A DNA stretch of 64,000 nucleotides from Pseudomonas siliginis (GCF_019145195.1 NZ_JAHSTW010000001.1:1-64000), one strand, 5' to 3'. Positions 27,322 through 35,750 are shown, numbered from the stretch's first letter. Notes: generated by a model from the letters alone, not told the origin. Numbers and translations are program-made.

Positions 27322-28218
27322 ATGCTGGAATTATCCCTTATTACCGAAAAATACCAGCCGTCCTACATCGAGCATCATTTTAGCTCTTTGGAAGGGCTGC
27401 AGGCATTTTCGACCACGTTTTTCAAAGATGTCGCAGAAATTTATGATGCGCTCACGAGGGTGCGTAACATCCAGCGCAACCCCACAGGGTATTCTATTAA
27501 CGACGCTCCTATCCTTGGACTTTTGGTCCGAATATCCAAGCTGCTCAAGGAGTGTGTGAAGTACCACGAGCAGGACAATGCCGAGGTGATCGCAATTTTT
27601 GAGCGTCCCCTCATCGAAGCGACAACTCTCGCCAGCTATCTAATGCTGAATGGTGATGCAGTGATTGCTGACTACCGCAAATGCTCTTACAAAGATCGGC
27701 TGAGACTTCTCAGAGAACTGGAGGAAGGTTCTCCGTTCTTCAACACCAAAGCTGGTAAGCGTTTGCTTGCCGCAGTCGTAGAAAAAATGGATTTTGAAGG
27801 GTTAAAAAAAGACGATTTTGCGGAGCAGAAAAAAAATAGATGGCGTCTACAAGGCAAAAGCTTTCGCGACATTTTCGCTGAAATCGAACACGATGATTTG
27901 TATCCCGCCACCTACGGCATGATGTCCGAATCAATTCATGGCTCTTGGAATGAATCTATGGATTGGGGCTTGGTGCGAAATGACGACGGCACGTTTTCGG
28001 CCTTCACTGATTACCACCCAGCCGATATAAGATTCGTGGCTCCGATTGTAAAATTTACCATCAAGCCTTTCAGGCTTTGGCTCCAGCGGATCGATGATTC
28101 AACTAGTGATCTTCAGGACACGGTAGATTGGATTGAACGGGTTAACAACCGACTTTTCCTCACGTTTGATAGCCTATATAACGGCGAATACGACGCAAAG
28201 ATCAGCAAACAAATTTAG
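27322..28218 (+). CDS. DUF5677-like hypothetical protein
   Basis: 298 residues, mostly helical. IFERPLIEATTLASYLMLNG (about 90-109) with the following Tyr/Lys-rich helix and the YGMMSESIHGSW segment (about 198-209) resemble DUF5677-type proteins, whose members cluster with conflict systems but lack an assigned activity. No nuclease motif is obvious. It stands 116 bp after the DUF4238 gene on the same strand. Moderate confidence in the family. Confidence 0.6.
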   Translation: MLELSLITEKYQPSYIEHHFSSLEGLQAFSTTFFKDVAEIYDALTRVRNIQRNPTGYSINDAPILGLLVRISKLLKECVKYHEQDNAEVIAIFERPLIEATTLASYLMLNGDAVIADYRKCSYKDRLRLLRELEEGSPFFNTKAGKRLLAAVVEKMDFEGLKKDDFAEQKKNRWRLQGKSFRDIFAEIEHDDLYPATYGMMSESIHGSWNESMDWGLVRNDDGTFSAFTDYHPADIRFVAPIVKFTIKPFRLWLQRIDDSTSDLQDTVDWIERVNNRLFLTFDSLYNGEYDAKISKQI

Positions 28219-28258
28219 TGGAGTGGGATCTTTCGCCGATCTAGTTTTAGGGGGGAGG

Positions 28259-28285
28259 GACCGCTTTTGGCCGAAAGCTGCGAGT
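28259..28285. repeat. Dispersed GGCC-core repeat, copy 5
   Basis: GACCGCTTTTGGCCGAAAGCTGCGAG is a half-unit of the family at 9072-9122, placed directly before a tRNA 3' scar. Confidence 0.5.
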
Positions 28286-28312
28286 GGGAAGTCGTCGTGA
28301 TTAATATTTATG

Positions 28313-28353
28313 CTCGCAGGTGTTCTGGAGTTCGAATCTCTCCTTCACCGCCA
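28313..28353 (+). pseudogene. 3' end of a second serine-type tRNA, attachment-site scar
   Basis: CTGGAGTTCGAATCTCTCCT is a T-arm with loop TTCGAAT, followed by acceptor strand TTCACCG and CCA. The 5' half and anticodon arm are absent; the preceding bases are AT-rich island DNA. The acceptor sequence is compatible with a serine tRNA. It ends 12 bp before a terminator-like hairpin. Confidence 0.65.
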
Positions 28354-28364
28354 CATTCAGTAAA

Positions 28365-28410
28365 CACAAGCCCCTGATTTTCCTGGAGAATGACGGGGGT
28401 TTGTGGTTTT
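28365..28410 (+). terminator. Terminator attached to the second tRNA scar
   Basis: CACAAGCCCC (28365-28374) pairs imperfectly with GGGGGTTTGTG (28395-28405), followed by a T-rich stretch. Confidence 0.5.
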
Positions 28411-28557
28411 TGGCGTCTGAAAAATGGCCATATGGTATTGAGATGGAACTGGCGCACTATACTGGTGCGGATAATGGGGCTATGTGTGCCTATCTCGTCC
28501 CCAGAGGGCCGCTGCATGAGCTAGGCTTTGCAAAACTCTCATTTCCAGGATGGACCC

Positions 28558-28776
28558 ATGTCAGACAACTCAGCCTTTAACATTGCCACTGCAGATGCGC
28601 TGACATTGCTTCTGCACAACCAGCATGCCCTGGCGGCCGCAATAGAGGAGGTCACCGTATGGCTTTCAGCTAATGGGGTAGGGACTGTTGCGGATAATGC
28701 TGTCGGGGCCATGGAAACCTTGGACACAAATGCAAAAGCGATTACAGATGCGATTATGCGACTCCGACAGTTTTAG
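28558..28776 (+). CDS. Small hypothetical protein, 72 residues
   Basis: MSDNSAFNIATADALTLLLH begins after a modest ribosome site (CCAGGATGG). The protein is acidic, alanine-rich and helical (HALAAAIEEVTVWLSANGVG, then AVGAMETLDTNAKAITDAI). No domain is recognised. Composition fits a real small protein of phage or island origin. It lies just inside the segment bounded by the second tRNA scar. Confidence 0.5.
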   Translation: MSDNSAFNIATADALTLLLHNQHALAAAIEEVTVWLSANGVGTVADNAVGAMETLDTNAKAITDAIMRLRQF

Positions 28777-28780
28777 GTGC

Positions 28781-28850
28781 CCGCCCTGATAGGCTGCAAT
28801 AGGCCAATAACAGTCACTCGACAGCTGGTAGTGGGCTTCCGAAGCTGTTA
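28781..28850. repeat. Dispersed GGCC-core repeat, copy 6 (degenerate)
   Basis: GGCTGCAATAGGCCAATAACAG and a following CGACAGCTGGTAGTGGGCTT resemble worn half-units of the same repeat. Otherwise the 28777-29030 gap is empty. Confidence 0.35.
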
Positions 28851-29030
28851 CAGGGCCGCACTAACTCGGCGTATACCCTCCTATTCGGCGAAGCACCATG
28901 GCTGTCAAACGGCTTAGCCCGCAAGCGCTCCGGCAGCCAGAGCGCCCACTATTGCACAGTCGAAAAGTTCCAAAGCAGTTCCTGAGATAACAATGTGAGG
29001 ATGAGGCAATCAATTGATTGCCTCCAGTGG

Positions 29031-30563
29031 TTACGCTTTCGCTTTCGGATGAAATATCGGCAGCTTCCGTAGCTCCTTAGCTGATATCGCTTTCGGTTCA
29101 TCCATAAAAAGAGCAACGCTTTTGGCTGCTCTGATGCCGACATAAAAACCGAAATCCAGCATTAACGCCATATATCTTACACCGGCGGAGTGTGGCGTTG
29201 TTCCCTCGCTCAATACATGTGCGAATCGAAGTGCGGCGAGTTTGTTTATTAGGTTGAACCCCGAGCTGTTGTTGTCAATTTTTACTAAAAAGGCATTTTT
29301 CTTCTGATCTTCTATACAGAACTTTTTAACGCTTTCTAGCAGCTCGCTGATTTCATTTTTTTCCGATGCCAAGTCCTGTTCAAGGTCCCGGATTTTAACT
29401 TCTATAGTCTCAGAAGCAGAAAGGTTCACACTCGTTATTGAGACAGATTTTTGCTTCCTTACCATTGATTTATTAATTGCTTGGGAGAATAGGCTGAGAG
29501 CATCTCTCGGGACAGCTGCGGCAGCTAAAACAAGTCGTGAAATAACCTTCTCATCCGCTATGTAGCTTATGCTAGGTAGCCCGCAATATCTGGCATGAGC
29601 ATCCAAGATATCTCTTATATGAGCCATTGAGCGATCGGGCATTGTAAGGTTGTAATCAAGCCTCATTATTTGCAGGTCATGGGGCGATTGCAGCCCCATG
29701 TGCTGGGCTCCATCCCAAGTGCGAGTTAAAGCCTCAATGCCAGATGCCTTTATATAAATGTTGTTGTCGCGAGTTATAGAGTAAAGGGTTCCGAGAAATT
29801 TCGGCTGCGACGCATGATCAAGTAGATGAAGGTCGTCAAGGAATATTGTCAACGGTTTATCTGTGCTCCCGCACTCGCCTAAAACTCTTCGTATTCTAGG
29901 CAAAAGTCTCAGGAGTTTTTTCTCTAGGTCCGGTGAGTCATCTGATTCTCCCAAGATGGAAACTTCGCGAGCGAGATCGGCCATTTCATCGATATATGGT
30001 GAATGATCTTTAGCGCCGGTAAGCAGCTCTGCCAATATACTAAAAATTGACTGAGTGTCTGCACGAGCGCTGAAGGTTTGCATCGCTATCCATACAACTG
30101 GACGACCGAGATCAATTAGTCTATGCATGGCATATGCAAGTAGGCTAGATTTTCCCGCTCCCCGCCGGCCGTAAACGATGAAATTCGCGTTACCTACGAT
30201 TTCCCCCTCGTAGTTTTGTACTGAATTAGTGTATCTGTTAAAAAAATCCTCTTTGAAAGTATTGCGGTGAACAGTTAGGCTTTGAGTTAATTCTCGCCTT
30301 AAAAATTTAATTTCAGGCATCTCAAAAACATCAGTGGGCCTTTTTTTTCTTTCTTGTAAGACAATGCGCTCTTTGAAAGGGTTGTCTACCGGTAATTCTT
30401 GGTCGACTTCGCTAATTACTGAGAAAAATACATTGTTGGCTTTTGCAATTTCAAATATCAGGTAGTCGCCATCTGGTCTGTTTTTTATGTAATAATCCAG
30501 TTCAATTCCGCGTAGTCGGCTAGATACTGATTTCAAAGCTTCTTGAATATGAGTCTGAGTCAC
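29031..30563 (-). CDS. P-loop (AAA/STAND-like) ATPase paired with a HEPN protein
   Basis: 510 residues. Walker A is GRRGAGKSS (132-140) and Walker B is LTIFLDDLHLLD (238-249). The order of strands and a helical region to about 400 fit an AAA/STAND ATPase of the AAA_16 type. Residues 395-430 form a probable coiled coil (ETIEVKIRDLEQDLASEKNE), and a C-terminal helical domain follows with no known signature. An N-terminal domain of about 100 residues precedes the ATPase. GTG start overlaps the HEPN stop in GTGA, so the two are translationally coupled. A sensor/switch role controlling the HEPN ribonuclease is inferred from the pairing. Confidence 0.75.
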   Translation of the reverse strand: MTQTHIQEALKSVSSRLRGIELDYYIKNRPDGDYLIFEIAKANNVFFSVISEVDQELPVDNPFKERIVLQERKKRPTDVFEMPEIKFLRRELTQSLTVHRNTFKEDFFNRYTNSVQNYEGEIVGNANFIVYGRRGAGKSSLLAYAMHRLIDLGRPVVWIAMQTFSARADTQSIFSILAELLTGAKDHSPYIDEMADLAREVSILGESDDSPDLEKKLLRLLPRIRRVLGECGSTDKPLTIFLDDLHLLDHASQPKFLGTLYSITRDNNIYIKASGIEALTRTWDGAQHMGLQSPHDLQIMRLDYNLTMPDRSMAHIRDILDAHARYCGLPSISYIADEKVISRLVLAAAAVPRDALSLFSQAINKSMVRKQKSVSITSVNLSASETIEVKIRDLEQDLASEKNEISELLESVKKFCIEDQKKNAFLVKIDNNSSGFNLINKLAALRFAHVLSEGTTPHSAGVRYMALMLDFGFYVGIRAAKSVALFMDEPKAISAKELRKLPIFHPKAKA

Positions 30564-31069
30564 AGTTGCACTCCCTTGTCTACCAGGAATTGTTTTGAGT
30601 CCGACATGAAGTTGGTAACGAGCGTTCTTGCATCTGCCACATTTATTAAAAGGTCGTTCTCCGTAGCGAGATGGCTATAATCGCAAAGATTTCGATCGTC
30701 CCGAAGTGTTTTTAGGCGCGCCTTGTAAATTTCTTTGTTTTCAATGCTGTCTGGCAGCATGTCGATTTTCTGGTGGTCTCCAGAATCAGTACTGAATCCG
30801 CCATCACTCATTAGTGTTAAAGCTCTCTTTACATTGTAGGCGGCATAATAAAGTCTGGAAATGTTTTGTCTCCACTCACTCATTGGGAGTGACATTGCAA
30901 ATGTGAAGTGTGACTGTCCTAGAGCATATAATGCTCTACCTTCTGAAAGTATCGCTCCATGAATTTTTTGAATCTCTTCTGTCGTCAGAATGTGGGTGAG
31001 ATTCCTGAGCAACTTCTGCGGATTTCCTGAAGCAAGTAAAACGTGTGGCTCTCTTAATCCTTTATGCAT
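30560..31069 (-). CDS. HEPN-domain protein, putative RNase
   Basis: 169 residues, all helical. ISRLYYAAYNVKRAL (about 70-84) is the HEPN second helix, and TLRDDRNLCDYSH (121-133) contains R126-x6-H133, in the range of the catalytic R-x4-6-H motif of HEPN ribonucleases; an R-N-x-x-D-Y core as in HI0074-like members is also present. AAGGGA precedes the ATG. Directly followed by a P-loop ATPase with a 4-bp overlap. In known conflict systems HEPN proteins cleave RNA when released by their partner. Target and trigger are unknown. Confidence 0.75.
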   Translation of the reverse strand: MHKGLREPHVLLASGNPQKLLRNLTHILTTEEIQKIHGAILSEGRALYALGQSHFTFAMSLPMSEWRQNISRLYYAAYNVKRALTLMSDGGFSTDSGDHQKIDMLPDSIENKEIYKARLKTLRDDRNLCDYSHLATENDLLINVADARTLVTNFMSDSKQFLVDKGVQL

Positions 31070-31478
31070 ATTTAAATCCCTTCTGGACTATATGCAGCCT
31101 GTGAAATTGATCGGTATCATAACCTTCAGCTGGAACGTCGTCACGTTGAATGAGAATTCCCGGTGTACGCCACAGGCAACACGCTTCGTCGAAGTGGAAG
31201 CGCCTTGTCGAGAGGGCCGATAAGACGCCCTTCTTTGAGCTGCCAGCAGGGATAGATTCAGCTGACTCGGTAGATGATCATTACTAGAAGCATCCTCGTA
31301 CAACGGTGCTTCGCAATCAGCCGAACTGTCGCGTGTATAAATGAAACCGTACGGGTCAAAAAGAAACCGTAAATTTTAGATTTCCGCTTGCACACATTTA
31401 TTGTCCGACTGAATGTCTCCCTCTGTCCGAGAGCGGCCTTTAGCGACCGGTACATTGAATTCCGCCCTATGTTCAATC
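31070..31478. other. Gene-free spacer
   Basis: Nothing supportable as a gene is seen between the HEPN gene and the hairpin at 31479. Its left part must contain the promoter of the HEPN-ATPase pair. Confidence 0.45.
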
Positions 31479-31516
31479 GGCCCCCACACCTGGACCTGGT
31501 ATGGGGGCCTTGATTT
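31479..31516 (+). terminator. Strong hairpin inside the island edge
   Basis: GGCCCCCACACC (31479-31490) pairs with GGTATGGGGGCC (31498-31509) with one mismatch, followed by TTGATTT. No gene ends nearby on the plus strand, so it may be inherited from another context. Bases 31517-31735 hold no gene. Confidence 0.5.
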
Positions 31517-31735
31517 GTGGCCGCGGAAGCCAGTCCCCAGGGCTGGTCTACCATTCCTTGGCTGTCTGGCTACTGACGTGCATCTGAGTTGTCTTAAAAT
31601 GCGTGATCCTACAGCCCGATTTCTTTCCGCAATTTATTTTCAGATGCTGGTTTTGCTGTCTTGGAACGGAGAGAAAATTTCGGTGATGCGGAAAAATTCT
31701 GGCCGTAAGCTACTGAATTAGAAGTAAAAAATTAT

Positions 31736-31793
31736 GGACTTAAAATCCCCCGCTCGTAAGGGCGTGCCGGTTCGATTCCGGCTTCGGGCACCA
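31736..31793 (+). pseudogene. 3' half of tRNA-Leu (UAA), attachment-site scar at the island edge
   Basis: GGACTTAAAATCC carries anticodon TAA; a leucine-type variable arm (CGCTCGTAAGGGCG), T-arm (GCCGGTTCGATTCCGGC) and TTCGGGCACCA complete the 3' half. The 5' half (D-arm and acceptor strand) is missing and replaced by AT-rich sequence. Stems are intact, so the fragment is recent or under selection as attachment site. To its right a perfect terminator and then conserved stress genes begin: this is a likely chromosome/island junction. Confidence 0.8.
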
Positions 31794-31801
31794 TAAATAT
31801 C

Positions 31802-31842
31802 AAGGGCTTGCATGACATATGTCATGCAAGCCCTTATTTTTT
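31802..31842 (+). terminator. Terminator of the displaced tRNA-Leu
   Basis: A 34-bp perfect palindrome (31802-31835, arms AAGGGCTTGCATGACAT) followed by ATTTTTT. It starts 9 bp after the CCA end, as expected for a native tRNA terminator. Confidence 0.85.
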
Positions 31843-31937
31843 GTGCCGTGGAAATGTTTTCCACGCTCCTGACTGGCCATTCCGTCGCCGTCTGGTGCCT
31901 GGAGATCCACTCCTTTCTTCAGCGTCGACTGCATCCA

Positions 31938-32864
31938 TCAGCGAGTAAGCGTTTCCGGCGCCACCACCCACACACTACAAGGCATTTTGTACAACAGATG
32001 CTCGACCGTACTGCCAACCAGTCGGCCGATTCCTCGGTGGGTGACACGGCCCATTACGATCACATCGATGTCGTAAGCATCGGCATAGCTGGAAAGCACC
32101 TTGGCGGGATCGCCCACAATCATGTGCTGGTTTTCTGCCGGAATGTTATTGCGTGCAGCCAGCGCCTGGAAAGCTTCGCCTTGGGCGTCGAACAGTTTCT
32201 TGGCTGCGCTGGAAGAAAAGATCGCGGACGCGTTATTGAAGCCGAATCCGGCAGCGCTGATCGATGACAGGTCATGGGCATAAATTACGTCCAGGCTGCC
32301 ATTGCAGACACTGGCCAGTCTTGCTGCTTCGCGCAGGATGCGGTCGTTGAGGCCCTGGTATTGGCCCTCACGATGGAAGGGGTCGACCGCCGCGACGATT
32401 CGGCGTGGCAGAGCGTTTTGAGCGTGGCTGACAAAATGCAGCGGCACCGGGCATTCGCGCAACAGGTGGATATCCAGCGGCGTGAACATCAGTCGCGACA
32501 GAAGTGATTCGTGCTCCAGAGCCTTGATAAGGGCGGCCATCGGCTGTTCCTTCAAATGGATGAGGATCTCCTTCAAAGGATTGTCCACCCAGACGACCTC
32601 GGTGGTGACGGTCACCCCGATCTTGCGCAGCGGCCGGGCCTGGTCTTCGAGCCATTGATGATGGCGTTCGACATAGCCCAGGCGCATCTGCTCCAGGGCT
32701 TGTTCGTTGACCATTCCTGCGGTCGCCAGGCCCTCCAGATAATCAAACGCGACAATATGCAGTGCGGCATCCGACGCTTTGGCCAGTGCGGCGGCGCGGT
32801 CGAACGCCGGACTGTTTTTCATCAGCGGCGACACGACCAGCATGAAACGCGATTTCTCAGACAT
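31938..32864 (-). CDS. Tandem-domain universal stress protein (UspA family) 1
   Basis: 308 residues, two UspA domains (about 1-145 and 150-308). RFMLVVSPLMKNSPAFDRAA opens domain 1. Domain 2 begins RRIVAAVDPFH and ends VIVMGRVTHRGIGRLVGSTV, in which the G-x2-G-x9-G-S/T-type ATP loop is recognisable. Cytoplasmic stress/anaerobic survival proteins of this type are ANR-controlled in Pseudomonas. Start at MSEKSRF with GGGAG upstream; the frame is open further upstream without homology. An ANR box lies 98 bp before the start. First of five paralogues in 13 kb. Confidence 0.9.
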   Translation of the reverse strand: MSEKSRFMLVVSPLMKNSPAFDRAAALAKASDAALHIVAFDYLEGLATAGMVNEQALEQMRLGYVERHHQWLEDQARPLRKIGVTVTTEVVWVDNPLKEILIHLKEQPMAALIKALEHESLLSRLMFTPLDIHLLRECPVPLHFVSHAQNALPRRIVAAVDPFHREGQYQGLNDRILREAARLASVCNGSLDVIYAHDLSSISAAGFGFNNASAIFSSSAAKKLFDAQGEAFQALAARNNIPAENQHMIVGDPAKVLSSYADAYDIDVIVMGRVTHRGIGRLVGSTVEHLLYKMPCSVWVVAPETLTR

Positions 32865-32961
32865 GACAGGACTCCCGAGGTAGTCACCCAAGCATTGCGC
32901 TGCATGCCTGGAGTGAGTAGTGGCGCATGCGCTTATCCTGAAGCGAGCCAGCAGGGCGGGG

Positions 32962-32975
32962 TTGATATTTATCAA
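32962..32975. promoter_or_regulatory. ANR/FNR box (perfect TTGAT-N4-ATCAA)
   Basis: TTGATATTTATCAA in the 255-bp gap between divergent usp 1 and the alcohol dehydrogenase gene. It matches the ANR/FNR consensus exactly and could serve either gene. Confidence 0.8.
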
Positions 32976-33039
32976 CCAGACATCAGCGCGTGGTCGTGAG
33001 CGGATGTACGGTCGAGCAAGACCACTGATCCTCGGATAG

Positions 33040-33053
33040 TTGACCATTATCAA
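33040..33053. promoter_or_regulatory. ANR/FNR box (TTGAC-N4-ATCAA)
   Basis: TTGACCATTATCAA, one mismatch from consensus, 67 bp before the alcohol dehydrogenase ATG: probably its own site. Confidence 0.75.
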
Positions 33054-33119
33054 CTACGACCCTGTCGTCGCGGCTCAAGCTCTGCTCTGCACTCACCTGT
33101 CGGCGGAGGGAAAGCCATC

Positions 33120-34193
33120 ATGGCCACCATGAAAGCCGCAATATTCGTTGAAGAAAACCGCATCGTGCTCGATGACAAGCCGATTCCCGAGGTCGGGCCG
33201 CTGGATGCGTTGATCCGCGTGACCACCACAACCATTTGCGGGACTGACGTGCATATCCTGCGCGGCGAATACCCAGTGGCCAGAGGACTGACCATCGGCC
33301 ACGAACCGGTCGGCATCATTGAGCGATTGGGCTCGCAAGTACGCGGTTTTGTCGAAGGGCAGCGAGTGATCGCCGGTGCCATCACCCCAAGCGGGCACAG
33401 TTACGCGTGCCTGTGTGGCTGCGGCTCGCAGGACGGCCCCGACACCCGGCACGGCTTCAAGGCCATCGGTGGCTGGAAGTTTGGCAACACGATCGACGGT
33501 TGCCAGGCCGAGTACGTGTTGGTGCCGGATGCACAGGCCAACCTGTGCCCGATCCCCGATGAGTTGAGCGATGAACAGGTGCTGATGTGCCCGGACATCA
33601 TGTCCACCGGGTTCTCGGGGGCGGAGCGGGGCGAGATCGCCATCGGCGACGCTGTCGCAGTATTTGCATTGGGCCCGATCGGCCTCTGCGCCGTGGCCGG
33701 AGCTCGCCTGAAGGGCGCCACCACGATTATCGGTGTCGACGCGGTGGCCGAACGCATGGCCATGGCGCACCGACTGGGCGCGACCCATACCGTCAATTTC
33801 AAGGACGGCAATGTGGTAGAGCAGATCATGGCATTGACCGATGGCCGTGGCGTGGATGTGTCCATCGAAGCGCTGGGCACCCAAGGCACGTTCGAGTCGG
33901 CATTGCGGGTGCTGCGCCCGGGCGGGCGCTTGTCCAGCCTCGGGGTGTATTCCAGCGATCTGCACATCCCGCTCGGCGCGTTTGCCGCCGGATTGGGCGA
34001 TTACAGCATCGTTTCCACCCTGTGCCCGGGCGGCAAGGAACGCGTGCGTCGACTGATGGCCGTGGTGCAGAGCGGCGCCGTCGATCTGTCACCGCTGGTG
34101 ACTCACCGTTTCAGACTGGACGACATCGAGCAGGCGTATGAGTTGTTCGCTCATCAACGCGACGGAGTCATGAAAGTCGCAATCACTCCTTGA
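33120..34193 (+). CDS. Zinc-dependent alcohol dehydrogenase
   Basis: 357 residues of the medium-chain family. ICGTDVHILRGEYPVARGLTIGHEPVGIIE (in two parts, about 39-68) supplies catalytic zinc ligands Cys and His-Glu. The Rossmann glycine motif reads ALGPIGLCAVAGARLKGA (about 182-199). The region that normally holds the four structural-zinc cysteines has CLCGCGSQDG, so the structural site is reduced or altered. DVSIEALGTQGTFESALRVL is typical of the isopropanol/butanediol-type branch. It reduces aldehydes or ketones with NAD(P)H, plausibly for redox balance under low oxygen, given two ANR boxes upstream. Confidence 0.9.
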   Translation: MATMKAAIFVEENRIVLDDKPIPEVGPLDALIRVTTTTICGTDVHILRGEYPVARGLTIGHEPVGIIERLGSQVRGFVEGQRVIAGAITPSGHSYACLCGCGSQDGPDTRHGFKAIGGWKFGNTIDGCQAEYVLVPDAQANLCPIPDELSDEQVLMCPDIMSTGFSGAERGEIAIGDAVAVFALGPIGLCAVAGARLKGATTIIGVDAVAERMAMAHRLGATHTVNFKDGNVVEQIMALTDGRGVDVSIEALGTQGTFESALRVLRPGGRLSSLGVYSSDLHIPLGAFAAGLGDYSIVSTLCPGGKERVRRLMAVVQSGAVDLSPLVTHRFRLDDIEQAYELFAHQRDGVMKVAITP

Positions 34194-34228
34194 AAGCACC
34201 TTGGCGTGCCGCTGAAACCGGGGTTTCC

Positions 34229-34453
34229 ATGAACATCAAGATCGCTGAAAAACACGCTCCCCATGGCTGGGTCGTGCACATGGATGACTGGGATGTGGGC
34301 TTCAGGAGCCTCAAGGCTGCGCAGGAATTTGTCGAGGTGCTTGAGGCCCGTATCAACGCCCCTCACGAGTGGCCGAATGCGTTTGCCCAGCCGTTGCCAG
34401 CAAGGCCGGCAACGGCTCGCCGCATCAGCGCAAGCGTTGAATGCTCGCCATAA
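34229..34453 (+). CDS. Small hypothetical protein in the low-oxygen cluster
   Basis: 74 residues starting at MNIKIAEKHAPHGWVVHMDD. The first 55 residues look folded (WDVGFRSLKAAQEFVEVLEA) and the tail is basic and low in complexity. It starts 35 bp after the alcohol dehydrogenase stop and 38 bp before the next gene, all same strand, so it is likely part of that transcript. Function unknown. Confidence 0.55.
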   Translation: MNIKIAEKHAPHGWVVHMDDWDVGFRSLKAAQEFVEVLEARINAPHEWPNAFAQPLPARPATARRISASVECSP

Positions 34454-34490
34454 GCCGAGCAGGGTGCGCAAACCCTGCGGGACGCTACCC

Positions 34491-35732
34491 ATGAATGAGG
34501 TTTTTGATCTGTCCGGCGCCGCTGCGGCATTGGGGATCGGCATGCTCATCGGTCTTGAGCGTGAACGGCACAAGGGCACTGGCGATGCGCGACACTGCGC
34601 CGGCTTGCGCACGTTCGCCATTACCGCGCTGTTGGGGTATGTCGCGCTACAGGTCGGCGGTGGCCTGCTGCTGGGGATCGTCGCCGGCTGTGTCACGTTG
34701 CTGACCAGCGTCGCGTACTGGCGCAGTCAGAGCGACGATCCCGGGGTGACCAGCGAGGTGGCGTTGATCGCGGTGCTGGTCCTGGGCGCGTTGTGCGCAA
34801 CTGCGCCGGCGCTGGCCATTGCCCTTGGCGTGGTGATTGCGGGCCTTCTGGCGTATCGCCAGGCGCTGCATCACTTTGCCAACAGCCAGTTGTCCGAAAC
34901 GGAAATGCGTGATGGCCTGATCCTGCTGATCGCAGCGCTGGTGATACTGCCTTTGGCACCGGACCGATATATCGGCCCGTACGCCGCGATCAATCTGCGC
35001 ACCATTTGTACCGTGACGGTGTTGCTGATGCTGGTCGGCGCGTTCGGCCACATTGCCGTGCGCGCCCTGGGCTCGCGCTATGGCTACGTCATCAGCGCGA
35101 TTGCATCCGGCTTCGCCTCCAGTACCGTGACGATCGCGACCATGGGCCAACGCCTTGCCCATGAGCCGGACAACATCCGCATCCTCAGCGCGGCGGCGAT
35201 TTTTTCCAATCTCGCGACGGTGATACAGATCGGCCTGATCCTGACGATGGTTGATGCGGATCTGCTGAACAGTTTATGGGCGCCACTGCTCTTCGGCTTG
35301 ATCGCTACGATGTTGTACGGCGCCTGCCTGATGTTCCCCGACCCCACGCGAGGGAGCCGCAGCAAGCCGGTCGACACGGCAGGAGCGTTCAATCTGAAAC
35401 TCGCGGTCATCGTGACACTGACCCTTACCGGCATCACATTCGTCTCCTCGGCCATGCTCAGCCACTTTGGTCAGGCAGGCTTGTGGCTGACCGCAATGCT
35501 TTCGGGCTTTGCCGATGCGCACTCTGCCACAGCGTCCATCGCCAGCCTGGCCAAGGCGGGCCAGGTGCCTTATGACTCGATAGCGGTGCCAGCGCTGATT
35601 GCCGTCAGCAGTAACTCGGTGAGCAAATGCGTGGTGGCGTGGGTCAGCGGCGGCAGGCGTTTCGCTGCCTGCGTGATCCCGGGCCAGGTATTGCTGACCT
35701 TGGCCATGTGGGCGGGCACTGTGCTGTTTTGA
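34491..35732 (+). CDS. MgtC/DUF4010 family inner-membrane protein
   Basis: 413 residues with about 11-12 hydrophobic segments. The N-terminal GIGMLIGLERERHKGTGDAR and CAGLRTFAITALLGYVALQ are the MgtC/SapB signature; the remainder matches DUF4010 (AALVILPLAPDRYIGPYAAI, GFASSTVTIATMGQRLA, SGFADAHSATASIASLAKAG). Function of this fusion is unknown, with transport-related roles suggested. Start at MNEVFD. It lies in the same direction as the alcohol dehydrogenase and small gene; an ANR box follows for the next usp gene. Confidence 0.85.
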   Translation: MNEVFDLSGAAAALGIGMLIGLERERHKGTGDARHCAGLRTFAITALLGYVALQVGGGLLLGIVAGCVTLLTSVAYWRSQSDDPGVTSEVALIAVLVLGALCATAPALAIALGVVIAGLLAYRQALHHFANSQLSETEMRDGLILLIAALVILPLAPDRYIGPYAAINLRTICTVTVLLMLVGAFGHIAVRALGSRYGYVISAIASGFASSTVTIATMGQRLAHEPDNIRILSAAAIFSNLATVIQIGLILTMVDADLLNSLWAPLLFGLIATMLYGACLMFPDPTRGSRSKPVDTAGAFNLKLAVIVTLTLTGITFVSSAMLSHFGQAGLWLTAMLSGFADAHSATASIASLAKAGQVPYDSIAVPALIAVSSNSVSKCVVAWVSGGRRFAACVIPGQVLLTLAMWAGTVLF

Positions 35733-35750
35733 GCGCAATCGGTGCTCTTG

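Noticed and set aside
28320..28580. 86-codon frame starting in the second tRNA scar
   Set aside because: It begins inside the tRNA fragment and runs through the terminator hairpin.
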